64,000 nt of DNA from Tenrec ecaudatus (Eukaryota; Chordata; Mammalia; Afrosoricida; Tenrecidae). The notes beneath the pieces are model-generated. The model was not told where the DNA came from and searched no databases. It was given only the letters and a program-made list of their open reading frames with translations. This document shows positions 1 to 12,155 of the stretch, piece by piece. The translations under genes were made by a program, and so were the position numbers. Within the stretch, counting starts at the first letter, position 1; the number at the start of each line of letters is the position of its first letter. Location: assembly GCF_050624435.1 (NCBI RefSeq), contig NC_134538.1, positions 119,124,437 to 119,188,436 of the forward strand, in the 5' to 3' direction.

Positions 1-349
1 CCCCAGTACATTTACATGAGTTCACAAGGCCTTGGGTTTGCTGCCACCCTTTACTTTTTTCACCTAATATCTAATTACTCTTCCTCCCTCTGCTCTAGTT
101 CTCTTGAATGTTTTCCCTATTCTTGAAAAGCTAACAAAAGCCAAGCATAGTCTAACATTTTTTATTTATCCAGTTTCTGGAATACTTTCCCACAAGATGT
201 CCACAAAGTTCACAACAAACTCAAAGTCTTTATGTGATATATCCTGGCAACAAAGGGCAATGATGGGCCATATCTGACCTTCTTTGGCTTCCTTATTGAC
301 ACTAGGCGGGGGTCACAGACCTTCACATGCCATCCTTCTTTACCTGTGC

Positions 350-900
350 TGACACCAACCACTCCTCTCATGTAACTCAAGCTCTATTCTGAGTTCCAGA
401 ATTCACTGCAATGGCCACACTGAACTCATAGACAATGCTCACAATTCAGAGGGTTTATTAAGGATGTCAATAGGTTACCACAAGTCAGGATTAGCAAATA
501 GTAAGGAAAGAGTCATTGATCTCCTCAGCCAGCAGCCAACTTGTACACTCTAATTCTCAGCCCCTCAGTCTTGTAGTATTCATGTCTTTCTATGCTCTTA
601 GTCTCTCAGTGACATGGTCCCTTGACTTTGGCCTCCATGGACCAGGAAGGCAGCACACCTGTCTCTCTGACCCACAGCCTCATTGTCTCAGGCCAGATGA
701 GGAGAAGGTGCCCCATAGCCTCAGAAATGCTCCCCTGAGTCTCTGTGCCACACTCTCTGATATATCTGGTCTGAGCCCTCCACCATTCAGATGGAGATGT
801 GTGTGCTCTCCAGCAGGGTGTTGCTTTCTACTGCTGCTTCAAAGTTGGCTCATCCTCATACCCAGGGGTTGGCAATGAAATGAAAACTGACTCATCCCCT
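350..900 (-). repeat. LTR-like element, copy 1 of an ERV LTR family
   Basis: Read on the minus strand, this stretch ends in a polyadenylation-type segment with AATAAA (reverse complement at 454-459). It is followed by a U5-like tail containing GTGGCCATTG and closing in a CA-ending GGTGTCA at about 350. The same R/U5-like segment recurs at 27883-27970 (minus) and 29020-29108 (plus), so this is a dispersed family. The U3 side is much less alike and its outer edge near 900 is a guess. No ERV coding region is attached. Family membership comes from comparison within the window only. Confidence 0.5.
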
Positions 901-1600
901 TTATTATTAGTGTTACACACACCCTGCTTTCAGAGTCTCACTCGATCACTCAGTGGCAGTTACGAAGTTGGGTAGAAGAAACATAGTAAGAAATTTCACT
1001 CCTACCAAGTTACTTTATCTAAGGATGTTATTTAGCAAATTATTCTAAATGGTATCTGTCATACCAGCCTCTCATACTTCTTTTCCTGCTTACATTGTTG
1101 AATTTTTACCATAGCACACATCACATCCACATAGCAAACCCACCACTCATTTCTCAGTTTATTGTACTGAGCTTTCTTGCATGATGCTCTGATGTTGGGA
1201 GATATGCAACTGAAATTTCAGATACTAACAAAGTCACCCTTAGTACAAAGGAATTATACAAATATTAAAAAGGTAATATTTAACTATTTCAATAGGTAGA
1301 ATATGATCAAGAACCAATGGTAATGACATAAGAATTCCAAGCTTCATAGAAGGTATTAGTGATAAAATAGGACCCCAGCAATTGACAAATGGAAACATTT
1401 CATGAACTTTGCAGCAATGGAAATACTCTTTAGTCTACGACATAAATTTGGGAGGCAGATACCTGGCCAATCAGTTAGAAGGGATACATCATTTTGCCCA
1501 TTTCAGAGAAAGTTGACCTAACAGAATGCAGAAATGATCAGATAACATCATTAATATCACAGTAAAATAAAATTTTGTTGAAAACAATTCAAAAGTAGTT
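901..1600. other. Unassigned AT-rich non-coding sequence
   Basis: I recognise no gene in this stretch. From 1310 to 1560 there are degraded plus-strand phrases typical of the middle of the RTE LINE (an 'aaccaatgg' to 'gacctaacagaatg' order), so part of it may be a decayed RTE copy facing the minus copy that starts at 1604. Confidence 0.4.
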
Positions 1601-1603
1601 TGT

Positions 1604-3662
1604 GGTTGCTGTTACGCGCCACATAGTCAGTTCCTGCACAAAGCGACCCTAAGCACAACAGAACAAAACACCTTACGGCCCTGCACCATCCTCACGATCA
1701 TTCCCAAGCCCCCCTCATTGTAGTCACCATGGCAATCCATCTCCTTGGGGCTTTCCTCTTTTCTGCCCCTCTGTTTTACCAAGCATGACATCCTTCTCCA
1801 GGAACTTGTCTCTCCTGACGGTATTTCCAAAGTATATGAGACAAGCTTTTACCATCCTTGCCTCTCAAGAGCACAATGGACTTACTTCTTTCAATACAGA
1901 TGTGGTTGTCCTTTTAGGGGTCCGGAAAACTTTCAATATTCTTCACCAGTACCCCAATTCACATGTGTAAATTCTTCTTTGGTTTTCTTTATTCAACGTC
2001 CAACTTTCCACAAGTCTATGAGGTGATGGGAAATACCATGAGTTGAGTCAGGCACATATTGCTCCTTAAAATAAAATTCTTGTCTTTGAATAATCAAAAG
2101 AGGTCTTGTGGAGTTGGTTTACCTAATGCAACGTTTCTTTTGATTTCTTGACTGCTGTTTCCATGAGCATTGACTGTGGACTTAAGAGAGATGAAATTGT
2201 TGACAACTTCAACCTTTTCTCCATTTATCAGAATGCTTCCCATGATTTCAGTTGTGAAGATTTTAATCTTTACATTGAATTACAATCCATACTGAAGGCT
2301 GCAATCCTTGATCTTCATCAGCAAGGCCCTAAAGAGCCCCTCACTTTCAGCAAGCAAATTTGTGTCATCTTCATATTGCATGCTGTTAATAAGCCTTTTC
2401 CCAATTTGGATTTCACACTCTTTTTCATAGCCATTTTCGCTTCTTGTTTGCTCAGCAAACAGATTGAGCAAATATGGTGAGAGGCTACAACTCTTATTCA
2501 CACATTTCCTGATATTAAACTGTTCAATGTTCTCTTGTTCTGTTAGCACAACAGCTTCTTGATCCATTTACAAGTTCCTCACAAGCACAGTCAAGTGTTC
2601 TGGAATGTCAAGTCTTCTCAAGGCTTGTTATGATCCACACAGTCGAATGCCTTGGCATAGTCAATAAAATACAAGTAAACTTCTTTCTGGTATTCTATGT
2701 CTTGAACCAAGATCCATGTAACATCAGCAATAATATCGCTTATTCCATGTACTCTTTTAAATCAATCCTGAAGCTCTGGCAGCTCCCTGTCAATATACTG
2801 CTGCAAATATTGTTGGATGATTTTTCCACAACATTTTGATTGCGTGTGGTATCTGCAATATTGTTCTATAATTTGAGCATTCTTTGGGATGGGCACAACT
2901 GTGGATCTCTTCTTGTCAGTTGGCCAAGTAGTTGTCTTCCAAATTTCTTGACATGGATGACTAAGTGCTTCCAGTGCTTCATCAGCTTGTTGAAATATAT
3001 CATTCGATACTCCATCAACTCTTGGAGCTTTGTCTTTGGCAATTGCTTCCAGTGCAGCATGAATTTCTTCCTGGAGTGGCATTGTTTATTGTGCATTTGC
3101 TGCCACCTGACGTGGTGAAATGGCAACTCGTTCTGTGTATCCCTTCTGTGTTCCCTTGATGATTCCTGCATCACTCAATTTGTTTACCGAGGGATTCATT
3201 TAAGATAGCAATTCTAGGCATAAAGTTTTTCTTTTGTTTTCAGTTTCAGCATGTTCTTCCCTTGATCTAACTCTTGAACTTTTTACATTTCATTATAATA
3301 TTTGACTGTCTTCTTGAGATGTATTTGGAAATTTTCCATTCAGCTCTTTGATCTCATCCCCCCCCCTTGTGTCTTAGCACCTCTATGATTAATCGCAAGT
3401 TTCAGAGTCTCTTCTAACATGCACTTTATTCCTTTCTTTCTTTCCTGACTCTTAAATGACCTTCATGAATGATGATTTTAATGTCCTCACATAGCTCATC
3501 AGGTCTTGTATCATTGATGTGCATCAAATCTGTTCTTGAGATATTCTCAAAATTCAGGTGGGATAGAGTCAAGGTCATAATTTGGGTCTTGTGGGTTTGT
3601 TTTTTATTTGCTTCAGCTTTAACCTGAATTTACATATGAGCAATTGGTGGTCTGTTCCACAA
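1604..3662 (-). mobile_element. RTE/BovB-like LINE, long 5'-truncated copy
   Basis: The 3' terminus lies at about 1604, where a 'gcgaccctaagcacaacag' phrase matches the ends of other RTE copies here. Reading minus-ward, remnants of the reverse transcriptase follow. ORFs at 2280-2567 and 2762-3082 carry a YEDD-like degraded form of the YADD catalytic box with the downstream 'LLAESE' block, and a 'DKAPRVDGV' block of RT motif 1. Sequence to 3662 matches the endonuclease-RT linker seen at 19485-19620. Stops and frameshifts break it throughout, so it cannot be active. An intact RTE encodes one endonuclease-RT protein that primes reverse transcription at a nicked target. Confidence 0.85.
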
Positions 3663-3689
3663 TAAGTCCATGCCCTGGAGATGGGAGAC

Positions 3690-4055
3690 TCTCTCTCTGC
3701 TCACTCCCTGGGAGACATTGCAGCTGAGAAGATACATGAAACTATGCTAGTGCCTGAGCTGGAGAAGCAATGAGGAGACCCTGCCACTGCTGAGATGCTT
3801 ACGATGCCACTGGATCCAAAAGACTTCTCACCCACTGGCCTGTGATCTTCCATCGTGTTTTTCCTGAGTCTGAAGAGGACTTTATAGTTTGCACTTTATA
3901 GTTTATATGTGGGCTAATATCAGACATATGGACTTGATCTGGACTGTGCTGGGATTTTTTTCTCAATATTCAATTGCTCTTGTATATAAACCTCTTTCTT
4001 ATATACACGAGTGTCTATGAATTTTTTTCTGTAGCCTACCCTGACTTAACACAGA
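3690..4055 (+). mobile_element. Repeat family B, L1 3'-end-like
   Basis: This is the inverse of the repeat at 51535-52455. Shared phrases include 'ctggatccaaaagacttctc' near 3810, which pairs with the reverse complement near 51770, and 'cactggcctgtgatcttcc'. It ends near 4055 in a segment that resembles the 3' ends of old mammalian L1 elements. No ORF of note. The L1 assignment is by general resemblance; an LTR cannot be excluded. Confidence 0.55.
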
Positions 4056-4077
4056 TACTAACTGATTTAAAATTAGG

Positions 4078-4835
4078 AAAATGTATGTCAAGGTTCTATC
4101 TCTTCACCATACTTATTTATACTGTATGCTGAAAAAATTACTCAAGAAGCTGCACAATATGAAGAGGAACACAGCAGCTGAATTGTAGGAAGATCATTAA
4201 CAACCTGTGATAGGAGATAATGTAACCTTGCTTTCTGAAAGTGATCAGTACTTGAAGCTCTTTCTGAGGCTTACAGCTTTCAGTGTAGAACACAATTCAA
4301 CATGAAGAAAACCCAGACTCTCAAAACTGGGCCAGTAGAACACATCGTTGTGAGAGGAGAGAAGCAAATTTGCAGCACGCATCCTCTTTACAGTGTTGAA
4401 GAGCATGGAGGTCACTGTAAGGATTAAGGCAAGTCTGAACCCAAGCCATATTTTTTCAATTGCCTCATCTGCATGTGAAAATTGGACCATGTGTAATAAA
4501 GACCATGTGTAATAAAGCATTAACGTATTTGAGGGTTGGTGAAGAGAAACAAACGGGTACATCTTGGACAGCCAGAATGCTCTTTAGACGTGAGCTCGCC
4601 AAGACGTTGTCACCTGTGCTTCGGATAGGTTACCAACTTAGTAAAGAGTCAGTGAAATCGGAAGACCCCAGACAGGATGGATCAACAAAGTGTTCACAAC
4701 AGTAGGCCCAAGCCTAGCACTGATGAAGATGACAACGACAGGGAGGGCAGTGTTTCTTTCGGTTGTACATTGGGTCCTTAGTACTCAGAGCCTACGCTAT
4801 GAAACCTCACAACAACAACAAACAACAAAGCCCAC
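4078..4835 (+). mobile_element. RTE LINE, 3' fragment
   Basis: The copy begins in the RT segment ('ctcttcaccatacttattta'), runs through the C-terminal coding part and ends in an 'aacaacaacaaacaacaaag' tail at about 4830. It carries the usual order of RTE blocks seen at 41140-42105 and 14575-16095. Many indels and stops are present. Confidence 0.8.
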
Positions 4836-4881
4836 AGTACAAATCTGCGTATCTTCCATTTTTCTTAACCTTCCACTAGAA

Positions 4882-5105
4882 CAGGCCAGCAAACTCAAGA
4901 GTCATATGTGGCTCTGTCAGTACATACATATGGCTCTAAAGTAAAATTGAAAAAAGTAAAATTGAAAAAACAATTTAAAGGCTATTATTCAGGTAGTGGT
5001 GATTTCATTTGTTTGTAAATAGATATATTTTTGCTTTGGAATAATTTTTAAATTGCTGTGAAGGACTGGGTTGGCTCTTTTGTCTCAAAAGTTTATCCAC
5101 ACTTG
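4882..5105 (+). mobile_element. Short non-autonomous hAT DNA transposon
   Basis: A 224-bp element with imperfect terminal inverted repeats. The left end starts CAGGCCAGCAAACTC and the right end, reverse-complemented, starts CAAGTGTGGATAAACTTTTG. Flanking 8-bp duplications are CACTAGAA (4874-4881) and CTCTAGAG (5106-5113), 6 of 8 identical and close to the nTCTAGAn target seen for many hAT elements. It has no transposase ORF, so it would have needed one supplied in trans. A/T-rich interior with 'tggctct' blocks near both ends. The family name is not known to me. Confidence 0.65.
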
Positions 5106-5113
5106 CTCTAGAG

Positions 5114-6735
5114 GAACTGTCAGTCACCTGCTTTTCTCACTCTTCAATCCGCATCGCCAGGAATAGCTCCTGGCATATAAAACATTTTGTTTGATTTCAC
5201 TTATTGATAGAGACTCCTGGAAATGCCAAGACTATTCGGACCTTACCCACCCTTCAGGTCTGGAAAGAAATTGACCCCATGTTATATAATCAACCACTTA
5301 CGGTCAAAAGGGAAGCATTTAAGCAAGGACAAAATTCAGAGGGGGAGAAAGAAAGAAGAAATAGAAAAGAGAAACAGGGAGGAAATGGGATCAGGATGGT
5401 GCACGGAAGGAATCACAATAGATTGAGTGAAACAAATTTGTAGGAATTGTTGGATATAAAATTGATGATCTGCTTTGTCAACTTTTACCCAATTCCCAAT
5501 AAAAGAAAAAAAATGTTAATTTCTGTGTCAGAAAAAATAGAATTTATAGAAGATCTAAAGATATTAAATATTTGTATCTGCTCAACAGTGTAAAGAACTT
5601 TGCAAAGTTTCTAGGAGAAATATATCACTGCCGGCAAAGATGGAATGCCAGGCATGGTGCCAAGCAGGTTCTGGAGTACTTGGGAGAAGCTGATCCTCTC
5701 GGTCCTTTCCAAACCAAGGGGCTATACTTTTCTCTCACAGAAAGAATTTCAATTCTTGGTGTCTGTTTCTCAACATTAGGATTAATAGGAACACTCAGAA
5801 ATAAATTTGGATCATTGGGAACTATAAGATAGGCACATAGATGACTAAACATTGATTTTCTTTCCTAAAGTAAAAGTGTTTTCATAAAAGAATAAATAAA
5901 ATCCTTTGAGAATAATTTAGAGATGAAATTGTGAAACTGGCTTGTTCTAAACCATATATTGATTTGATGCTTATAAACATTTTTGCTTGTCAATGCAGTG
6001 TGGTCACTACTCAATCTTTATGAAACTACTAAAGAACATAACTAAGCAATTAAATTTAAGTGGAATCCTGTTTGTGCTTGATAAGCGTTGTGAGGCAGGC
6101 ATTTTTGTAAAGTGGGAATTCAGAAGTCATGTCTAGACATTTATTCTAGCGCTAGCTCAGATAAATCTCATGAAAGTGGAAGGATTTGATATTACACAAG
6201 TTAATCAATTTTATTAATTTTACCAAGGCTGATGTTAGTTATAGTATGAGAAAAAATTGGCTTATATAAAGACAATCTAAATTTAGCACAAGCAAGAGGG
6301 AAATAATATTAAACACATTTGGGATTTATGTAAAACAATTGCTTTATGGAACACACTCCTTGAAGTGTTTCTATATACCTTATTTGAAACATAAATTTAA
6401 TGAGAACTTATATTTAATTTTATAAAGTCAATAATTTTACTCTTAAGAGCATATTCCATACATCTCAAGTCATAGAAAAATTTAAAGTTCATTTAAAAGT
6501 TAACGATAGAGTAGAATATAATACTATAATACTGTAGTGTGCTTTCTGTCCTTCCTTTACACCCTATGTAACTGATGGATAGATTTCTCTGAAACTTTTA
6601 AACTTTGTTTCTCTGCTGCCCACTGCATGTTCTTAGCTGGAAAGGAAAGGCTCTCAGGAAGCTCATCTTGATAATCCTCCTCTCATCCGTTGTCGAAGGA
6701 TGCTCACAGATATATGGACCCAAACTCCACAGAGT
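5114..6735. other. Unassigned AT-rich sequence
   Basis: No gene recognised. A retroposon-like tail, 'cccaataaaag' followed by a short A-run, ends near 5515, which could mark an unrecognised retrocopy upstream (about 5190-5515). The 86-residue ORF at 5572-5832 resembles nothing I know. The rest is low-complexity AT-rich DNA. Confidence 0.4.
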
Positions 6736-6739
6736 CTTT

Positions 6740-6906
6740 GCCACTGTGTCGAATCTGACTCCTCGTGGCCGCTATAGGATAGAACAGAACTGCCACTGTG
6801 GGTGTGGTGGGACTGTAAATAACAGATGGGAGGAGAAAGCCTGATCTTTCCAGTGAACAGTTGTTGCTTTCAAATTGCTAACCTTGCACATCCCATTATG
6901 CCACCA
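6740..6906 (-). mobile_element. AfroSINE
   Basis: On the minus strand the tRNA-derived head is at about 6906 (GGTGGCATAATGGG) and the 3' tail is at about 6745, with 'gtcgaatctgactcctcgtg' and 'gctataggatagaacagaac' on the plus strand. This is the standard SINE layout of this genome: tRNA-like head, body, and a tail shared with RTE. Confidence 0.8.
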
Positions 6907-7712
6907 TGGATTTGTGGACATCTGCATTTATTCTTTAGGCAGTAACTCAGAGATCTATGATGCCTTTCAGTCCTTTCTGGTATGTCTAACAGACCCAATC
7001 ATGTTATTAAAACTAGACTCTGAAACAAGGAGGTTTAGTGAAAAGAACCACGTCTAAGAGATTAAGAGTGGGCTAAGCTCGGAAGTATTTCATACTGAAG
7101 ATAAGTCACTTGAACTTTATCCATAATGAAATTATCGAAGATAATTGGAACTAATGTAAATAAATTTAAGAAAACACCAGATCAGACCTACTTTTAGAAT
7201 TAATTAGAAATATAATTCAGGAATATTTACTTGGATATCTTCTTTGAAAGTGCACATTGAAACTGAGATGGTTTTACAATGTAATTATATGTGAATGTAT
7301 TCCTAGGGTCATAGAAATATTTAAATAGGAAGTATAATGTTGGTTATGATATTCATGAAAATATAAATTTTAATTTAATATGTGAAGCAGATATAAAACA
7401 TGACACACTCGCATTATATATTGCATAAGTATAATCTTCAGAAATGGCAAGACATTTCAAACCATTAGCAAGGATAGTTTTAGTATGAAGGTTTGAAGTA
7501 ATGAAGGGAAAAACACTTTACATGTATTTCCAACCATTTCTTGTGCCTTTAAGTAGTTTTGTGATATTAAAGACATGCATACTCCTACTAAGTAATTTAC
7601 ATCATGGTCCCTGTATAAATTGTAGTTATTCATAGAAGGCAATAAAAAAATTCACTAGAAAAAGTGAGAACAGTAAAAAAGACATTTTAAGAAAAGAATG
7701 TTTTATGTGTAG
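6907..7712. other. Unassigned AT-rich sequence
   Basis: No gene, no recognised repeat. Short ORFs here match nothing I know. Confidence 0.4.
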
Positions 7713-7895
7713 TAGGGAATCTTGGTGACACAGTGGTTACATGCTTGTTTACTAACCAGAAGGCCAGCGGGTCAAACCCACCAACCACTCCATGGGAGAA
7801 AGACGTGGCAGTCTTGACGCCCTATGGAATGGCTCTGCTCTATTCTGTAAGGTTGTTTGGAGTCAGAATCCACATATGGGCAACAAACTTGATTT
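7713..7895 (+). mobile_element. AfroSINE
   Basis: Head 'tggtgacacagtggttac' with an A-box-like start, 'gggtcaaaccc' as a B-box-like segment near 7790, and a tail with 'gttgtttggagtcagaatcc' near 7852-7871. One of the better preserved copies. Confidence 0.85.
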
Positions 7896-7999
7896 GAGAT
7901 TTTTATATATTTAGGTTACATAATTACTTTTTATAACAAACACATATGCAGAAACAATTAAAAATTTCAATGACAATACATTAAAAGCATTTCTTTTCC

Positions 8000-8870
8000 T
8001 TTATTAAAATCATTTATTGGGCTCTTACATTTCTTATTACAATCCATACATACATATAGTGTGTCAACACCTTTGTACATATTTTGCCATAATCATTTTG
8101 AAAGCATTTTCTTTCTACTTCAGCCCTTGTTATCAGCTAATTTCCCCCACCCCTTCCCTCATGAGCCCTTGATAATTTATAAATTATTATTGTTTTCATG
8201 TCTTACACTGACCTCTGTCTCCCTTCACCTGATTTTCTGTTTTCCATCCCCCCAAAAGGGGTTACATGTCCATCATTGTGATTGGTTTCCTGACCTCAGT
8301 TTCCCCTCCTGGTATCACTACTCTCATTATTGGTCCTGAGAGGTTTATCTGTTCTGGATTCCCTGTGTTGTAAGCTCTTATCTGTTCCAGTGTGCATGCT
8401 GTGGTCTAGCTGGATTTGTAAGGTAGAATTGGAGTCATGATAGTGATGGTGGGTTGTGTGTGTGGGGGAGCATTAAAGAACTAGAGGAAAGTTGTATGTT
8501 TCATTGGTGCTATACTGAACCCTGACTAGCTCATCTCTTCCTTGTGACCTTTCTGTTAGGGGATGTCAGATTGTCTACAATGGGTTTTGGATCTCCACTA
8601 AATACTCCTCTCATTCACATTGATATGATCTTTTCTTCTGGAACTCTGATGCCTAATACCTGATCCCATGACTCCCTGTGATCACACAGGCAGATATGAT
8701 TCTTCCATGTGGCCTTTGTTGCTTCTCAACTACATGGCCACTTGTTTATCTTCAAGCTTTTAAGACCCTAGATGCTATATCTTTTGATAGCCAGGTACCA
8801 TCAGTTTCTTTACCACATTTGCTTATGCATCCAGTTTGTCTTCAGTGACCATGTCAGGGAAGATGAGCAT
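8000..8870 (-). mobile_element. Repeat family A (L1 3'-tail-like retroposon), long copy
   Basis: The minus strand carries the same sequence as the plus copies at 53579-54581, 32178-32590 and 51898-52237. It ends in 'gagcccaataaatgatttta' followed by an A-rich run at about 8000-8010. Blocks shared with the 53.6-kb copy run in the same order from about 8870. No protein-coding content. The three other copies carry target duplications, so mobilisation was by L1-type retroposition. Confidence 0.7.
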
Positions 8871-9325
8871 TTAAGAGTGGTGGGTCACAGAGCACACAGA
8901 AGCAAATGAAGAGGGAAGGAAAGAGTGGATCACATCCTGGTCCCCCAAATCCTGAGGATGATATTCCAGCTCAGAGCAGTCAATGCACAGAGAGTACAAT
9001 AGGGCCAGCCCCACCGTGAGACACAGTGTCCCTCACTGACCCATAACACTATGAGGAACAACACTGGAGATACAGTGAGGGAATTGTGCCAAATCTGACC
9101 CCACCACACCAGGGCAAAACACTAAGGGCAAGCAACAGAGCAGCAAGGTGAACAAAGCAATGAAGACTGAGGAATACCAAAAATGGACTTTGGGGCCAGG
9201 GCATGGCACCCATCTGACTCAACCGGAACACTCTTAAAAGGATAACAACCGGAACACTCTTAAAGGATGGGGCCAGGGCATGGCACCCACCTAACTCAAC
9301 TGGAACACTCTTAAAGGAACTATTT
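8871..9325. repeat. Unassigned repeat with an internal 77-bp tandem duplication
   Basis: This lies between the family A copy and a plus-strand RTE. It contains a duplication: a block starting 'ggggccagggcatggcaccc' begins at 9192 and again at 9269, each followed by 'actcaac.ggaacactctta'. It could be an inverted 5' portion of the family A element or separate repeat sequence; I cannot decide by eye. Confidence 0.5.
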
Positions 9326-10765
9326 ATAGGCTTTTATTTTGTTGTTGTTGTTTTGTTTAATAACAACAGACCTGATGAGCTGTGGGAGGCCATCAAGACC
9401 ATCATCCATGAGAAAGTAGAAGATCATTAAAAAGACAGTAAAGATAGAAAGACATCCGAAGAGACTGTGAAATCTGCCCTCAATCATAGAGTAGCTAAAG
9501 CAAATGGAAGAAAGGATGAAATCAAGGAGCTGAATAGCAGATTTCAAAGGTAGCTCAAGAAAACAAAGCCATGTATTATAATGAAATGTACAAAGATCTA
9601 GAATTAGAAAACCAAGAAGGGAAGAACACACACAGCATATCTGAAACGGAAAGAACTCAAGAAAATATTTAAGCCTTGAATAGCAATTTAAAAATATTCT
9701 ATAAGCAAGCTATTGAATGATTCAGGAAACATCAAAGAAAGATGGAAAGAATACACTGTACCAAAAGGAGCTATCTGCCAGTCCCACATTCCAGGGGGTA
9801 GCATGTGAGAAAGAACCAATGAAGCAGAGGAAGAAGGTCAGCATACACTGGAATATAAGGCAAAAACAAGGCTCCAGGACATGAGAGAAACCCCACTGAG
9901 ATGCTTCAGAAAGCCGAAAAGCACTGGAGGCACTCACTCCGTTTTGCCGGAAAATTTGGAAGCAGCTACTTGACCAACAACTGGAAGAAATCCAAAGAAA
10001 GGTGACCCATAAGAAGGCTCAAGCTGTAGAATGTTATCACTGATCTTGCACAAAGGTAATATCTGCTTAAGATCAACCAACAACTGTTGCAGTGGCATAG
10101 GGCACTGTCAGAAGTCCAACATTCAGGATTCAGAAGAGGACATGGAACAAGGGATATCCTTGCTGATTTCAGATGGATCTTGGTTCAGAGCAGAGAATAC
10201 CAGAAAGGCACTTCCTTGCGTTTCATTGACTATGCCAAGGCATTCGACTAAGCCCACTACAGTGAACTGTGGAAAACATTGACAAGAATGAGAATTCCAG
10301 AACAAATCATTGTGCTCATTCAAAATGTTTACATGCTTCAAGAGGCAATTGTGCTAAGAAAACACATGAATGCGATATGTGTTAAAATCAGGAAAGGTGT
10401 GTCAGGGTTACATGCTCTCACCATACTTGATCAGTCTACATGTAGACAATTCATCAGAGGAGTTGGCTTATATGAAGAAGTGTGCGGCATCAGGATTCAA
10501 GGAAGGCTTGAAAATGACCTGTGGTATGCAGATGACATAATCTTGCTTACTGAAAGTGAGGAAGACTTGAGGAACTTGCTGATGAGGGTCAGGGGTTATA
10601 GACTTCAGTATGACTTACTACTCAAGGTGAATAAGACCAAAATCCACACAAGGTAATATCATGATACATGGAGAGAATGCTCGTATTATCAAGGATATTT
10701 ATCTTACTTGGATCCACAATCAATGCTCATGGACACAGCAGTCAAGAGATCAAAAGACATGTTAC
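9326..10765 (+). mobile_element. RTE LINE, internal fragment with recognisable RT domain
   Basis: It starts at 'cagacctgatgagctgtggg' and runs through the linker and RT. The ORF at 10279-10656 retains the 'KIRKGV' block, the catalytic YADD box (in 'LWYADDIILL') and the downstream 'ESEEDL' block, all typical of RTE reverse transcriptases. It is broken upstream by stops and lacks the 3' terminus, which is replaced at about 10770 by another retroposon tail. Confidence 0.85.
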
Positions 10766-10769
10766 AGAC

Positions 10770-11075
10770 ATAGAAGCCAAATGATAACCGATACAAGGTA
10801 TTACAGAGAATGTAAGGGAGAGGGATGGGCAATAGGAGGGGAAAGGGAGTTTGGGAGTAAATAATGAAAGTGGGAGGTGAGAGGGAGCACTAGAGCTGAT
10901 GTGATTGTTGATCATGATCAGGATTGGGGGAGAAAATAAACCATGGGGGCAGGAATACTCTAGGATGGATGTGGTGGTGATTGTACACTCCCCCCTTGAT
11001 ATGTTTGAAAGATTGGATTATTCAATTTTAGGATATGTAAATTATGTGCCAATAAAATTGTTGAAAAAATAATTT
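10770..11075 (+). mobile_element. Unclassified retroposon 3' tail
   Basis: A G-rich stretch is followed by an AT-rich 3' end, 'gtgccaataaaattgttg', plus an A-run at 11050-11073, with AATAAA placed about 15 bases before the A-run. This is the form of a LINE or SINE 3' end. It differs from both RTE and family A. No other copy is seen in the window. Confidence 0.45.
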
Positions 11076-11526
11076 GCAATATTATTGGAGATGCTTTTTT
11101 TCAATAACACAAATGGCATTTATACATGTGTATCCCATAAAATAGAAATGCACAAAAATCAATTTTGTTACATCTGTTTAAAGATATGATGGAGAAACTC
11201 AATAGCATCAGTCAGAACAAGATCATTGCTCTCTGAAATTGCTTACATTCAACTTCAAATTAAAGCTGAAGAACAATAAATATAAACCTTCCAGTGTCAA
11301 AGTACACCCTTGAATACATCTCACCTTAATTCAGAAACTGTCTTGAAAATTGATTTGATACATCCAACAATGACGACTAAAGACCAGCCAAGATGTGGAA
11401 TGATATCAAAGACACACAATGAAAGCAAAAGGTCATTCAAAAGTTGAGAAAGAAAGAAAATGCCAAAATGAAATCAAAAGAGACTCTGGACCACTGTCAC
11501 TTTGGAGGCAGCAGCCATAGCCTTAA
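11076..11526. other. Unassigned sequence
   Basis: No gene or named repeat recognised. Purine-biased from 11400 onward. Confidence 0.4.
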
Positions 11527-11553
11527 CCCCTCCCCCCCCTCCCCCCCACCCCC
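11527..11553. repeat. Poly-C tract (G-quadruplex-capable on minus strand)
   Basis: Four runs of C (4, 8, 7 and 6) separated by single T or A bases occur within about 30 bases. The complementary strand meets the usual run pattern for a G-quadruplex. A smaller C-rich tract lies at 12091-12107. Confidence 0.75.
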
Positions 11554-11730
11554 CAGTGGGAGGAAGCTCTTCCTGGCCACATCCTGCACTAAATTCCTGC
11601 CACATCAGGAGGTGACAAAAATGCCTGTGAGGACCAACTGCGCCTGTCAGCATGCTTGCTGCGGACAATGTTTCCTGACTGCAATGGGAGAAAGTGGAAT
11701 TCATGATCCCCTCTGTCATGGAACCGTGAT

Positions 11731-11834
<104 letters not shown>

Positions 11835-12155
11835 ACTTTCTGGAATGAGCTTTTGACCTTGAAGAGATCAGGAGGAAAGGAAGCCCCTGGTAGGTGTTGA
11901 TGCTGTGCAAACCAGATTAGATTCCATCCCCTGAGACATCATTACAAACCTTGAAAGAAGTATCAGGATAAATATGGTGCTTCTTCTAACCCTCCAAACT
12001 TTCAGATCCCCCAAGATTCAGTAGGGACAGTAATAGGAGTGCAATATCCACATCTGATAACACAGAAACCTCCCACGAGAACACCAGTTCTCCCCCCCAC
12101 CCCCACCTTTAAGTGCCCATTGGGTCAAGAATCACATTTTACCAGACAGTGTTTA

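Noticed and set aside
516-878. A 120-codon plus-strand ORF, one of the longest in the window
   Set aside because: It lies antisense in an LTR-like element, its composition (Ser, Leu, Cys rich) is that of random GC-balanced DNA, and no domain is visible.
10279-10656. A domesticated reverse transcriptase gene
   Set aside because: The 125-codon frame with YADD is only a surviving piece of an RTE copy that is broken on both sides; nothing suggests selection.
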